The notes under the pieces were generated by a model. The model was not told the origin of the DNA and did no database searches. It saw nothing but the letters and a program-made list of their open reading frames with translations. A program made the position numbers and the translations under genes. Shown here piece after piece: positions 1-10,005 of a stretch of DNA of 64,000 bases; the first letter of the stretch is position 1, and each line of letters opens with the position of its first letter. Source of the DNA: Furcasterigmium furcatum (taxonomy: Eukaryota; Ascomycota; Sordariomycetes; Glomerellales; Plectosphaerellaceae); the NCBI GenBank assembly GCA_001599815.1, contig BCIA01000002.1:5119626-5183625 (forward strand), given 5' to 3'.

Positions 1-3000
1 GATGGGGCGGCGGCAACTCCATTTCATGGCCCTCCTTCGAGGCCTTGGGACTTTTGACTTGTATTAGGGGCGGCAAGTAGGGCATCATGTTTTCCAGCCC
101 CAGCGTTGCGATTCGGGAGTTTGCCACTACCTACTCACTTCACTCACTGGGCCAGTTTTGTTTCGTTGGTTGCGCGACAGTTTTTCGAGTTTCTTCATTC
201 CCCGGTCTCCCATGTTCACATCAGCAGCGGCTTATTATACCATCTTGTCCTCGAGGATCACGCAACGTACGACATATGGGGGTGGGCAATTCGGAGCACG
301 ATTATTTAATCTACTGAGAATTTACATGGACTTGTCTTATTATCCACATGATTGCACACAATATGCATTCCTCTGGCGAGACTGAGGCATATGGGGCACC
401 AGAATGATCCGAGGTCGAAGACGCGTTCCTTTCACCCCGGGCCGAGGGCGCGTCGAGTATCGCCACGGCGTAAAGGCAGCGCGAGTAGCTAACCAAATCT
501 TCAGGTTAACCGGAGGTAAGCACCTGCGTCGTCTCCTGCATGCCAAGGGGTGCCCCGTCGGCATATGCATGTGAAGCGCCGAGGGTGACGGCAGGCGCAA
601 GCTTCTGCTGTTTTGGCGAGGGAAATTCAGTGGTGGCACTGGTCTGCCTTGGAGGGATGGAGATGCGGCGCGCGCGCGCAGGGGGTGAGTGGTCTAGAAC
701 GTCTGGGCTGCGTCCAGCGGAATTTGGGAATTTCGGGGGTGTTCCTATTTGTTTTCGAGGGGGCGGCGATGCGTTGTCCACGTCGTTTCGGCATTGGAGC
801 TTCGCCATATCTCCTCGGGTGGTGGTGATGGTGTGGTTTTCGATGCGACTTGTCGGCCTTATTGCTGCTGGGGACTGGCGACACAGCAGCGGGTTGAGGT
901 CTGTCTGTCTATCGCAGCCGTGTCTCTCATTCGCGTCGTCATGTCTAGGCGCCACGCCCGCTGTGATCGCCGATTAGTCTGCTGTGTAAGTATTGACGGT
1001 AGGCCATTTGAAAGGGACATCTGCCACTCGAGAGCGAGGAACTTGTCGGCGCAGCCTGTCTGTCAGCGGACTCAAGCCACAAGTGCCTGCCGCTGCCTTG
1101 ACAGCGTTGCAGAGGATGTGGGACGGGGACCCAGGACCGCGCCCATGGGGAGCGAGTGTTTCGCTGGAGGGGGCATCGAGTGGTGATGGTGTATGGCTGC
1201 ACGTGAGGTCGGCGTGCATGAAGGAGGAGGGTCGCCGGGAGCAGTGCTGTAACGTGCAGCGGAGGCCGCGGGCATGGTTTCGGGGTACAGGGCTTTGTGT
1301 GTCCAAGCTCAAGCAGGCAGTATGCATCACGCGATTCAGGCCAGCCTGGCCGAGGAGGGCGAACGAGGGAGATAAGTAGGCCCTGTCATCATCCTCATCC
1401 CGCGATGGCGTCCGGGACTGGACGTCGGTTATCGGGGACGGGCGGTTGGCGCTGGGAGGCAGGCTGCTCCCTCCCCTCTCGATTACTATAGGTGGTTACT
1501 TACTTGGTCTGTCTGCTGCTGCGTCGAGTACATCCCAACATATGTACTTGAGGGCGAGCCGGGGTGCGCTGGAGGACGAGACAGAGGCGGCGAATGGGCG
1601 TGGCTGGAGCGCGGTGCCATGCGGCCGGGTGGGACGGGCCTCACCGACGTGGGCGACCGGTCAGCTCATGGTGGACGGGCAGCAGATTTCCCGCGAGCAA
1701 CAAGTGACTGGAGGGGAGTGGTGGACGGAGGAGGACCGCCGGACCTGATTGCCTGGCCGCCGGGGCGACTAGTGGAATATCCCGTGTCTCTCTCTCGGGG
1801 AGGTTGCCCTCCATGAGATAGATAGTACACACTCGATGGCCCCCCTCCTGATATGGGCAGGGAGAAAAAGACACGTCCGTGGGAGAAGAGGGCATGGTTT
1901 TACGTAGTCGATGTTTCGATGTATGCAGGCGGCCCGGGAGGGAAAAGGAGGTCTTGGAACCGATGGAAAGCGGATTCTCGGTGAGGCTCTCACTCTCACT
2001 CTCTCTTTCTCTCTCCTGCAGCAGCAGCAGCAGATTGTATGTATGTACTACCTACCTACCTACATGGCGGGCGACAGAGAGGGAGGCAGATGAAGGTGGG
2101 TGGGATGGATGGATGGAGGGGGAGAGAGAGAGGTGTGGGCGAGGGGCATCGTGTGGCGCACCCTCTGATACTATCGAGTATTATACCCCTGGCTCCTCGT
2201 GAGCTGGGGCATATGCGGTTGGGGTCCAGCGACATAGGATACTTACATGCGATGCTGCTGGCCAAGTCGCGATGAGATGCATGCGGTCCGACAAGTGTGG
2301 CGGGCGTCGTCAGGACGGGGGTTCCCTGGTTTTATATGGCAGACGGCTATAGTATAGGGGTCGCCGGCCGGCAAGCCAACTGGCGATATCTTGACTCGAG
2401 TCTTCTGCCCGGCCCCTCCACCCCCTGGACCAGATAAAACGTCACCTGTCGATCATATGTGCCGTAGCTATGAGCTGAGGTGGGATCGCCCGCAGAAGCA
2501 CTCACAGACGGTCGCCCGTAATGGCAAAGAGCAGCGAGCCGTTCCTGGACGGCGCCCCGTCCCGCAACGTCAGCATTATAAATGTTCGAGGCGTCCTGCC
2601 GATGGCACCCAACCCGCCAGCCGGCTGTGCGCAGCTGACCACGTCGGCGTTCCGAGCCACAGGGGCAGATCCGCGGGTCCCAGCAATCTATGTTGGACGA
2701 GATCTTGATCATCTGGTCACACCGGGGAGGACGGGCGACGATCGTCCAGCCGGTCTGGCAGGATGCGACGGTGTGGTGAGGCGGGCCCTCATCCGGCGGC
2801 GATGTGACGTGTCGTGTCTCGTCTGTCGTGCTGGAGCGGACAATGAATGGTAAGTACCAAGTAGAGACAGACGACAAGACTGGCTTTGTGACAGGTCGGT
2901 TCACGATGCTTGGCGTCTCTATTATTAACCTGTCACCTTGACGTACCGGCCCGACTGTGGAGTTTGGCCCGCCGATGATCGACCGCCGGCCTGTGCCGGC

Positions 3001-3244
3001 TGTGGAGAGCCCGGGGATCTCTGGCGGGCTTGATACTCGGGAAGATTGCCTCTCGCCGGACTGAAAAGGGCCTCGTGGGAAAGGGGTAGAAAGTGGTGAA
3101 AGCTTCGTATATGTCCCTCGTATGAGTGATGTTCCCTGTGATATCCCCCCTGATGTTTCCTGTAAACCTGCCCCCCTGCCGAGATGTGTTGATACATGGT
3201 CTAATAGTACAAGAGAAGAGTGATAATAACTTAAAGCCAAAGTC
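1..3244. other. Gene-free stretch at left edge
   Basis: No coding region is supported here. The stretch has many short overlapping reading frames on both strands without spliceable continuity or a recognisable domain. It contains low-complexity patches: a CT-rich tract near 1990-2020, CAG repeats near 2020-2032, four CTAC units at 2048-2063 and GA-rich DNA near 2100-2135. The reverse-strand frame at 2347-3240 begins directly behind the stop codon of the Zn2Cys6 gene and is more likely its 3' untranslated region. Confidence 0.6.
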
Positions 3245-5770
3245 TCATCGTGAATGGTTCACCGGACATTTCGACAGGCCGTCCATGTCCCCCGTTGTCT
3301 GCCCCATCATCTCGTCGTTCGGCCAGTTCTGGGTCATCGTTGACCACATGTCGTTGAGCGGCGGCTGATCGCCATCACCCATCGACTGGTCACCGGTCAG
3401 GCTCGTCCCCGAGCTGCCATCGCCCGTCAACCCGGACTGCCCAGCATGACCAGACCACCCCAAGTTGCCAGCCAGAGACGGTGGCGTGCTGAGGGCAGGG
3501 TCCCAGGCGGGGAAGTACTCATCCAAGCTGCCATCAAGCATCGGACAGCCTCTGAGCCCCCTCATAACCGACAACTCGGGCGTCTGGATCTTGGTCAGCC
3601 GGCCTTCGTACTTGTGCCGGACCACGTTGAAGACGATCTTGCTCGCCGAGAGCACGTTGATCCCCGACCCCGGAGCGCGCGGCTGGGCATCGTGCTCCGC
3701 GTCAGGCCGCGAGAACCGCTCCAGGAAGGCGCCGAACTGGAGGGCCTCGCGGGCTGCGGCGTCGTCCCAGCTCGGGCACGCCGGCAGGGGGAGGGACAGG
3801 CGCAGCGCGAGGATCGTGATCTGGATGAGCTTGCCCCAGTCGATGGCCGTGACCGGGATGAAGGCCGACTGGGGGAGCGCGCAGATGTCGTCGAACAGTC
3901 TGCGGAGGACGGGGAGGCAGCGGGCCAGGCGCGCCGGCTCCGGGTCGATCGGGGACTTGATCGTGGCCCTGGGCCCTGATCGCGGGCTGCCGAAGCGGAG
4001 GAGCGGCGAGGCGTACAAGTACAGCTCTGCGAAGGTCGTGTGGATGTGGAGCGCACCTAGGCATCAGAGTCAGCTTCTTCCCTTCGTTCTGGATAGCATC
4101 GTTCGTGAGAGTGAAGATAACTTACTACCGGTCCCCACGAGATGCGAGGGGATGTTATCCCTCCACTCGCGGAACTGCGCCTCGATGCCGCGGATCATGT
4201 ACCGCGCTTCCTGCTCGTCTTGGAGGGGGTCGTCGCCGTTCCTGTGGCGGTCGATCTTGCCCGTCTGGTCGATGATGTGGTTGCACCTGACGAGCGCGCT
4301 TAGCCTCCGGTCGCCTTCGACTTCGGGGTGGCGCTCGAGGACGTCGCAGCAGGTCCCCGTCCACTTGTTGTATTCCATGCCGATGACCGACAGCTTGAGC
4401 CAGGTGACCATGAAGCTGAGGATGAGGCATTCGGGTCAGCTCTGATACGGAACTACTGCTGCCATATGGACGGGGTCACTTACGAGGAGACAAGGTAGTA
4501 GCAGGAGAGGTACGTGCGCATGCCCTCGATCCTCTCCGACGGCACGGGCGTGTCGGCGGTGATGGTCTCGTCGTCCGGGGGGCAGACGAGCTCGAGGTCG
4601 TTGGCGATCTCCGCAGCCATGCGGACGTACTGGAAGGCCTGCTTGTTCTTGGGCCTCAGGTGGAAGGGATACCTGTGTTGGATGTCAGTACATTGATTCG
4701 ACCAAGGGCATGTCTTTCATCACTCACCAAGCAGTGTAGATCAGCAGTCCCTGGAGCAGCTCCACGGATCTTTCACCGCCAGCCACGAACTTGAGTCCCA
4801 GGATTTTACGGAACTCATCGTCGTACAGCGTGTGGCCTTGCAGCGACCCGGCGCCTGATGCCACCGACAGGATGGCCAGAAGGACGAAAGGGCGCGACTT
4901 GGCGAGCGAGGTGACGGTGGCATCCTCCGGGAGCAGGATGCATGGGAAGTGGGTGAGCATCCCCTTGAACTCCTCGAGGAGCTTCGACGCCGAGTCGAGG
5001 TTGAATTGCGGCTTCATGCCAATGTTCGAGATGGAGACGACGGAAGGGGAGCTGCCGGCGCTGGCCAGCGAGCTGCTCGCATGATGGCTGTGAGACGCCG
5101 AAGAGTGAGGGGAGTGGTGGTGATGGGACAGGGGAGGGGTGAGGGCGATGCCGCCCGGGTGGTGGAAGGAGTTCAGGGCATCAAGCATGAGGTCGTCGAA
5201 CATGGGGGTATGGGGATGGCTGAAGTCATCGGGAGGGAGGAGGTGCTCGATGTAGGACTCATGCCGGGATGCCAGGGACTCGAGGGCGTCGAAGGTAACG
5301 TCTTCGGGGGCGGGCATGTCGAAGTTGATGCTGAACGTCTTTGAGGGCCCGGGAGGGGGCGGAAGACGGGGGGCATCTTGGTTGCTGGGGCGGGTGTGAG
5401 CGTTCGCGTATTCATCAGCAGAAGAGGAGGGGAGGCCACATGTTCATACAGTCTAGACTGCCGAGGCCGACGAGTCCGGGGCCCGGTCCGGAAGATACAT
5501 TCCCTCTTGAACTCCAGACACCTGAGCACGGCTCCGTTAGCGGCTGTTGTCGTATACGCCCCTCACTCACAGAGAGGGGAGAGAGGACGCGTGGGTATTG
5601 GTATGGGTATGGGTATGGGGCACTGGGCAGACAAACCTCCTGCAGATGCCGCTCTGGACGCTGGGCTGGCACCTCACCTTGGCGGCTCTGCACGCCTCAC
5701 AGGCGTTGTTCACCTTGGGCCTCTGCTTGGAGAGCTCCCCAACGGGAGACGCTGTGGGCTGGGTATCCAT
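3245..5770 (-). CDS. Zn2Cys6 fungal transcription factor
   Basis: Nuclear zinc-cluster transcriptional regulator of 717 aa. Six exons on the reverse strand: 5770-5637, 5521-5450, 5384-4728, 4672-4484, 4415-4126 and 4056-3245. The five introns are 115, 65, 55, 68 and 69 nt, all GT-AG, and all frames join. The binuclear cluster is complete at residues 24-53 with spacing CX2CX6CX8CX2CX6C, and intron 1 splits it. A basic linker (RTRRPRQSR) follows. Residues about 85-160 hold His/Ser-rich low complexity. The middle of the protein (about 170-470) reads like the fungal-specific transcription factor regulatory domain, with LLQGLLIYTAWYPF and MRTYLSCYYLVSSFM as typical helices. The C-terminus is rich in Gly, Ser and Asp, as in activation regions. 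Target genes cannot be named from sequence. The class is certain; a paralogue name is not. Confidence 0.9.
5593..5620. repeat. TATGGG short tandem repeat in intron 1
   Basis: About four imperfect copies of a six-base unit (TATGGG on the plus strand) lie within intron 1 of the Zn2Cys6 gene, close to its 5' splice site. Confidence 0.8.
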
Positions 5771-6237
5771 GGTGAGAGCAATGCGGCGGCGGGATGCGCG
5801 GAAGACCGCCACGAGACACGATGCGCCGGCGCGAAGTTCAGGGGAAGGGCGGGCGGTTGCCAATTGGTCATCCGGTGGCGAGAGCCCGGATGGAGCAGCC
5901 AACTCAGTTATAATCGAGATTGAGCACGCCAGGCAGCAGACTTGTGAGTTGTGTGCAGAGATTTGTTTGAGGACCGGGCATCGGGCACCGCGGATGCGGT
6001 CGTTGTCGGCCGTTTGAGGTGGGCCCCACTCCAAGTTCCGATGCAGCTCGGAGCTAAACCGTGGTCATGGCGTCGGGGCACGCGCCGGAGGTCTCCGCAA
6101 CTCATTGGCCGCAGCTTCGGCCGTGGACACTCCTGGGGGCCGAATACCACGGCCGTCTCAACATGGGACTATCACGGCGCACGAAACTGAAACTCGAACC
6201 ATCATACAGACTCCTTCAAGATGCCTCTGTCTACCTA
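5771..6237. other. Intergenic, promoter of Zn2Cys6 gene
   Basis: The gap lies between two tandem reverse-strand genes. It must hold the 3' end of the upstream Cys/His protein gene and the promoter of the zinc-cluster factor. No RNA gene or conserved reading frame was seen. Confidence 0.5.
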
Positions 6238-7615
6238 CTACTCTATAGACTTGATGGCCAGGTCCGGGTTCCGCTCCTCCAGCACTCGCTCCGTCGCCTC
6301 CTCGAGACCCCAGACAAATTGGTAAATGTTGTCGGCATGGTAGTCGCCCTTCTCCTCGTCATCGAAGACCAGATGCTTCGTGTCCGACTCGACACTCTTG
6401 CTCGATCCTCGCCGCGCCGGCAGGTGTACACTCTCCCGGTGCCGCTGAAAATGCGAACTTGCGCAGCGTGAGGCGCAGTACACCGTCGCCTCCCTGAGAT
6501 CTTCAGCGCATTCCCTGCAGATGACGATGCCCGCATCATCGTCCCCGTCCATGTCGATATCCTCATCCGTGATCTGCACGCAGCGGTCTCCGGCCGCGCA
6601 CCGGTGCTCGTTTCTAACGTGCGCCTCCTGTTTGCCATGTCAGTCTCGTAGGCACTTTGATAAAAATAGCTGATGGAGTACCACTTACGTGCTCTTCCTC
6701 GTTGGATTCCGCCGAGGTATACACATGCCCCTTGCCCAGCCCCAGACTGGAGAATAGCTGGCAGAGAGCACAAGCCTTGACGTGTTCCAGGCTGGTTCCC
6801 TCGGGCAGATTCTCGTACATCCCAGCCTCGATCCTCGGTCCTTGCTTGCGCTGCTGGCTCCTCGCTTTTGCCATCTTATTCTGCTCATGCTGTGCCTGCG
6901 CGCGCTTCAAGTCCGCCAGGGCACGGCGGTGCCTGTCAGCTCGTGACTTCGCACCCGCCGCCTCCGCCCTCCCTTGCTGCAGCTTCCTCAGCGTCTCTTC
7001 GAGGGGTGCGCCGTCGCGCAGCGCTTCGACAGAGGCTAAGCACGACGACGGCACCTCCCCGGTGTGTGGGTCGCGGAAGAAAAGGTCGACCAGTGCGTCG
7101 GTGCGCTCGTCGCCCTCCAGACCGTCCAGCCTCGCTACCAGGTCTTCCAGTGATGGGCTTCGGGCCCGGTCGTCAAACGCCTTTTGGATGCGCTCGGCCG
7201 CTGGCACGCCCTCGTCCAATGCGATCATGTACGCCGACCTCCCCATGTACCGTTCCGCCGCGCCCTCGGCAACAGACCTGCGGAGCGACTGCCGGTACCA
7301 TCTCTGCTTCTCCTTGGCGATCTTGGCCTCGATCTCCTCCAGTCCGGCCTCGCGTGCTTTGAGTTTGGCAAAAAGGTCGTCGAACTCCTTGACAAGGTTG
7401 GCGTTGCCTTCGAACCAGGACTGCCCTGTCGTCTCGGTGTATCGTTTCCTCATCGCCTCCACCACATCGTCGTACGTCTCGTTGAAGCGCGCATCCTCGT
7501 CCGGCTGCTCATGCTTTTCGTCCCAGGATTTCCTGATCTCTTCGATGGCCTCGGCTGATTTCTGATGAGCCGCGCGCTGCGACTGCAGCTGCAGCCAGGT
7601 CTCGACCATCGGCAT
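6238..7615 (-). CDS. Coiled-coil protein with C-terminal Cys/His cluster
   Basis: Unrecognised protein of 438 aa. Two exons, 7615-6689 and 6627-6238, are joined across a 61-nt GT-AG intron whose removal brings the frames together. The N-terminal half is charged and helical, with probable coiled coils around residues 70-110 and 220-265 (LRKLQQGRAEA, LKRAQAQHEQNK). The C-terminal 160 residues hold regularly spaced Cys and His: CALC near 282, then pairs near 319/325, CREC near 346, CASRC near 360, and HFQRHRESVH. This resembles a RING- or ZZ-like zinc-binding fold but matches no family I can name. The start is the first in-frame ATG. It shares a 372-bp divergent promoter with the SF3B5 gene. A nuclear or ubiquitin-related role would be speculation. 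Confidence 0.75.
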
Positions 7616-7987
7616 CTGAGCACGTCTCGTGACTTGAGGCGCCGCTGCGTTGCTGGACTGGAAAGGGGTGTATGAGCTCTAGTGAAGCGCAATGATGCTC
7701 CAAACACTGATTTAGAAAATGTTCAAGTCGAATTCAAGCGCCAAACCATGTCCGTTGCTCTGCGAAAAGGACTGCGCTTTCAATGGCCGATTGATCGCAA
7801 GTCAGGTTGAGACGGCCCATCCACCAAGTCAGTGAAGTGAGGACTAGGGGGAGTAATCTTATCGCTTATCTTATCACCGCGCCAGAATCGACAATCACAC
7901 CAGGCTTCTTTCTCAGTTTGATGCGCTGAACATCATCATCAACAACAGATCAACCAGTACTTTCAGTCCCATCCAACCTCCGTCAAA
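7616..7987. promoter_or_regulatory. Divergent promoter with GATA-type sites
   Basis: This 372-bp region separates the starts of the Cys/His protein (-) and SF3B5 (+). Between 7858 and 7875 it carries three TTATC words in a row, including CTTATCTTATC at 7865-7875, i.e. clustered GATAA sites on the reverse strand, about 120 bp before the SF3B5 start. Confidence 0.5.
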
Positions 7988-8306
7988 ATGGTACGTCCCT
8001 GCTGCATTATCCCGTCCTTCTCCGACCAAGGCTGACACAATCATTCTCTAGGCCGACAAGCTCCGCAACCAGCAAGAACTCGAGCGCCTCCAGGCCAAGT
8101 TCGTCGGCACCGGACACCCCGACACGTCCAGCTGGGAGTGGAAGACCAACATCCACCGTGACACTTACTCCTCCATCGTCGGCCACCCGCCCATGCTGGC
8201 GTACAGCGCCCTCGCCGAGAACGAGCCCACCCACCTGACGCGCGCGAGGTTGATCCGAAAGATGGTCCAGCCAGCCGGGCCTCCGCCCCAGCGAGAGGAA
8301 GACTAG
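7988..8306 (+). CDS. Splicing factor 3B subunit 5 (SF3b10)
   Basis: Small core subunit of the SF3b complex of the U2 snRNP, which helps recognise the intron branch site in the nucleus. The protein is 85 aa, the usual size for the family. The first exon is the ATG alone (7988-7990). A 61-nt intron (7991-8051) follows, and exon 2 (8052-8306) encodes the rest. Family hallmarks are visible: LERLQAKFVGTGHPDTSSWEW, then HRDTYSS, GHPPMLAYSALAENE and RARLIRKM. The family is highly conserved and short, so the assignment is strong. A one-codon first exon is easily missed by gene finders. The gene converges on nse3, whose stop lies 171 bp away. Confidence 0.95.
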
Positions 8307-8477
8307 AAAAACGGAGGAGCCTAGTCAGGCGTCGCGGGAAGAGAATACCTTGGAAGAGGCGTTGGGGGCGTTGGAATTTCATCACGGATAGATACCCGCA
8401 GAGATGGCCATGGGCCGCAGGAATGGCAAGTCTCTTGCTTGCTTGCTTCTTGCGCCAAAATATGAGAGTCGACGGCA

Positions 8478-9658
8478 TTACTCGTCATCCTCGTCGACCT
8501 GCCCCCTTGTCCTCCGCCGACTCGTACCTGACGGGCCTGCCACCGCCTCGCCACCCTCATCTCCTCCGTCATTGGCGTCTGCTGCGGCCGCGACCTCCTT
8601 CAGCCCAAAGCTCGCCCGGATCTTCTTCTCCAGTGCCTCGGCATCGCGCTCGTCGTCCTGCGGGCCCCAGACCTCTCTCGCCAGGCCGCTTGCCCCATCG
8701 ATGCCGACCTCCTCATGTCCTCGCGGCCCAACGTACCAGATAATATTCTCCGTGCCGTCCTGCGTCTGGGTGGCCGCATCTCGCTGGACCTGTCGCACGA
8801 CATAGCCTTGCGCTTGCATCCTCTTAAGCACTTCTTCCGTCGGCTCTGCAACGAGGTTGTCTTCGGCATTGAGTCGGTGGAGGTATCGTCGCAGCTTGGG
8901 GTCGCTGAGCTCGCCGCCATTGAGGAGGATGATTGTGAGGATCACGGAGTAGAACGCCGCGTAGGTTGCTTCTGTGTCTGCGTTCGGCGTCCTCGAGGGC
9001 CCGATTATTGTTGCCGAGCGGTACTTCGACGGCAGCGTTGATGAGAGGACGTAGATACCGCTACTCGTTTTTCCTTGCTGGGACTGGGACTTGTTGGCTG
9101 GACATGCCGTATTAGCCTCGATAACTCAATGACGGGCCGCTCGATGCCCAGTGGCGACTGACCTTTTCGCTTATCCTCCAGAGAATGCTTTTCCCTCATC
9201 GGGAGCTCGCGCAGCTCCATGCCCCAGATTGATCGGAGCTGGTCCTGTGCGATCTTAAACACACGCTGGAACGCCCGCCCCTGTTCTCCCAGCACTGCCT
9301 CATGTTAGCACCGGCCGGCAGAAGCCCGTCATGGAGTTTTGGCGACCGACCCTTTTCTTTGATGCCGTCCCTGCGAATTGATACTCGGGAGAAGTCGCAC
9401 GCCATGACATACCGGATCAGCTTCTTGGCGAGCTGCTCGTCTGGTGTCGGTTCGACGTCCATGCTGTCGCCCTCTGCATTGCCACCCTCTTCTTCTTCGT
9501 CTGATGGGCCATCGCGGTTTATTCTTTGTCTGGGACGTTGGTCCTCCTCTGATTCCTCATCTTCGACCTGCAGCTCGGCAGTTAGTGGTGGGTGTACTTG
9601 GCCGGGTGCTCTGTGCGGGAGTCCATACCGGACGTCGTCGCCTGTTCGAGGGAGGCAT
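8478..9658 (-). CDS. nse3: Nse3-like MAGE-domain SMC5/6 subunit
   Basis: MAGE-family subunit of the SMC5/6 complex. In yeasts Nse3 pairs with the Nse1 RING protein and Nse4 kleisin and acts in DNA repair and chromosome segregation. The protein is 332 aa. Four exons on the reverse strand: 9658-9629, 9567-9351, 9294-9163 and 9097-8478, with introns of 61, 56 and 65 nt. The N-terminus is Arg-rich and then acidic. The MAGE homology domain covers about residues 55-270: QLAKKLIRYVMACDFSRV, LGEQGRAFQRVFKIAQDQL, then GIYVLSSTLPSKYRS and the winged-helix part with ILTIILLNGG and LRRYLHRL. The tail is Gly/Asp-rich and ends in an acidic run. It shares a 347-bp divergent promoter with the SLS1-like gene. 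Confidence 0.92.
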
Positions 9659-10005
9659 GTTTAGGTCGTGATTCGCCGCTCCGGTTCTGAATTGGGGGCT
9701 TGAAGGTAAGGTAGTATTATCAAGGCGCTTGTTTTCTCCGAATGTTGTTTAAGGCTGATTCCACTCTCTGCCTGTCTTGGTTGCGATGCTGCTAGATGCG
9801 GGAGGAAACCGCGTCGCGCGTAAAGAGACGGGAATTGAGTGGAGACAGAGCTCCTTATCTTATCGCACCCAAAAAGTACCTTAGCCCATGTCGCAAATTT
9901 CGAGATGACCTGCCTACCACCTACGCATTGTTTCGAAGGTTCTCCCGACGAGAAGGACGGCAGGACATTCTGGGCGCGACTTTCCCGTGCCCGACACTTG
10001 TTCAA
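9659..10005. promoter_or_regulatory. Divergent promoter nse3 / SLS1-like
   Basis: This 347-bp region lies between two divergent starts. It repeats at 9854-9864 the same word CTTATCTTATC found in the SF3B5 promoter, about 150 bp before the SLS1-like ATG. An in-frame upstream ATG at 9796 exists but gives an N-terminus without targeting character. Confidence 0.5.

Noticed and set aside
2347..3240. 297-codon reverse frame next to the Zn2Cys6 gene
   Set aside because: It starts a few bases after that gene's stop on the same strand, has mixed composition and no domain; most likely 3' untranslated or intergenic sequence.
9796..10005. Upstream in-frame ATG for the SLS1-like protein
   Set aside because: The extension lacks mitochondrial targeting character, while the ATG at 10006 begins a typical presequence.
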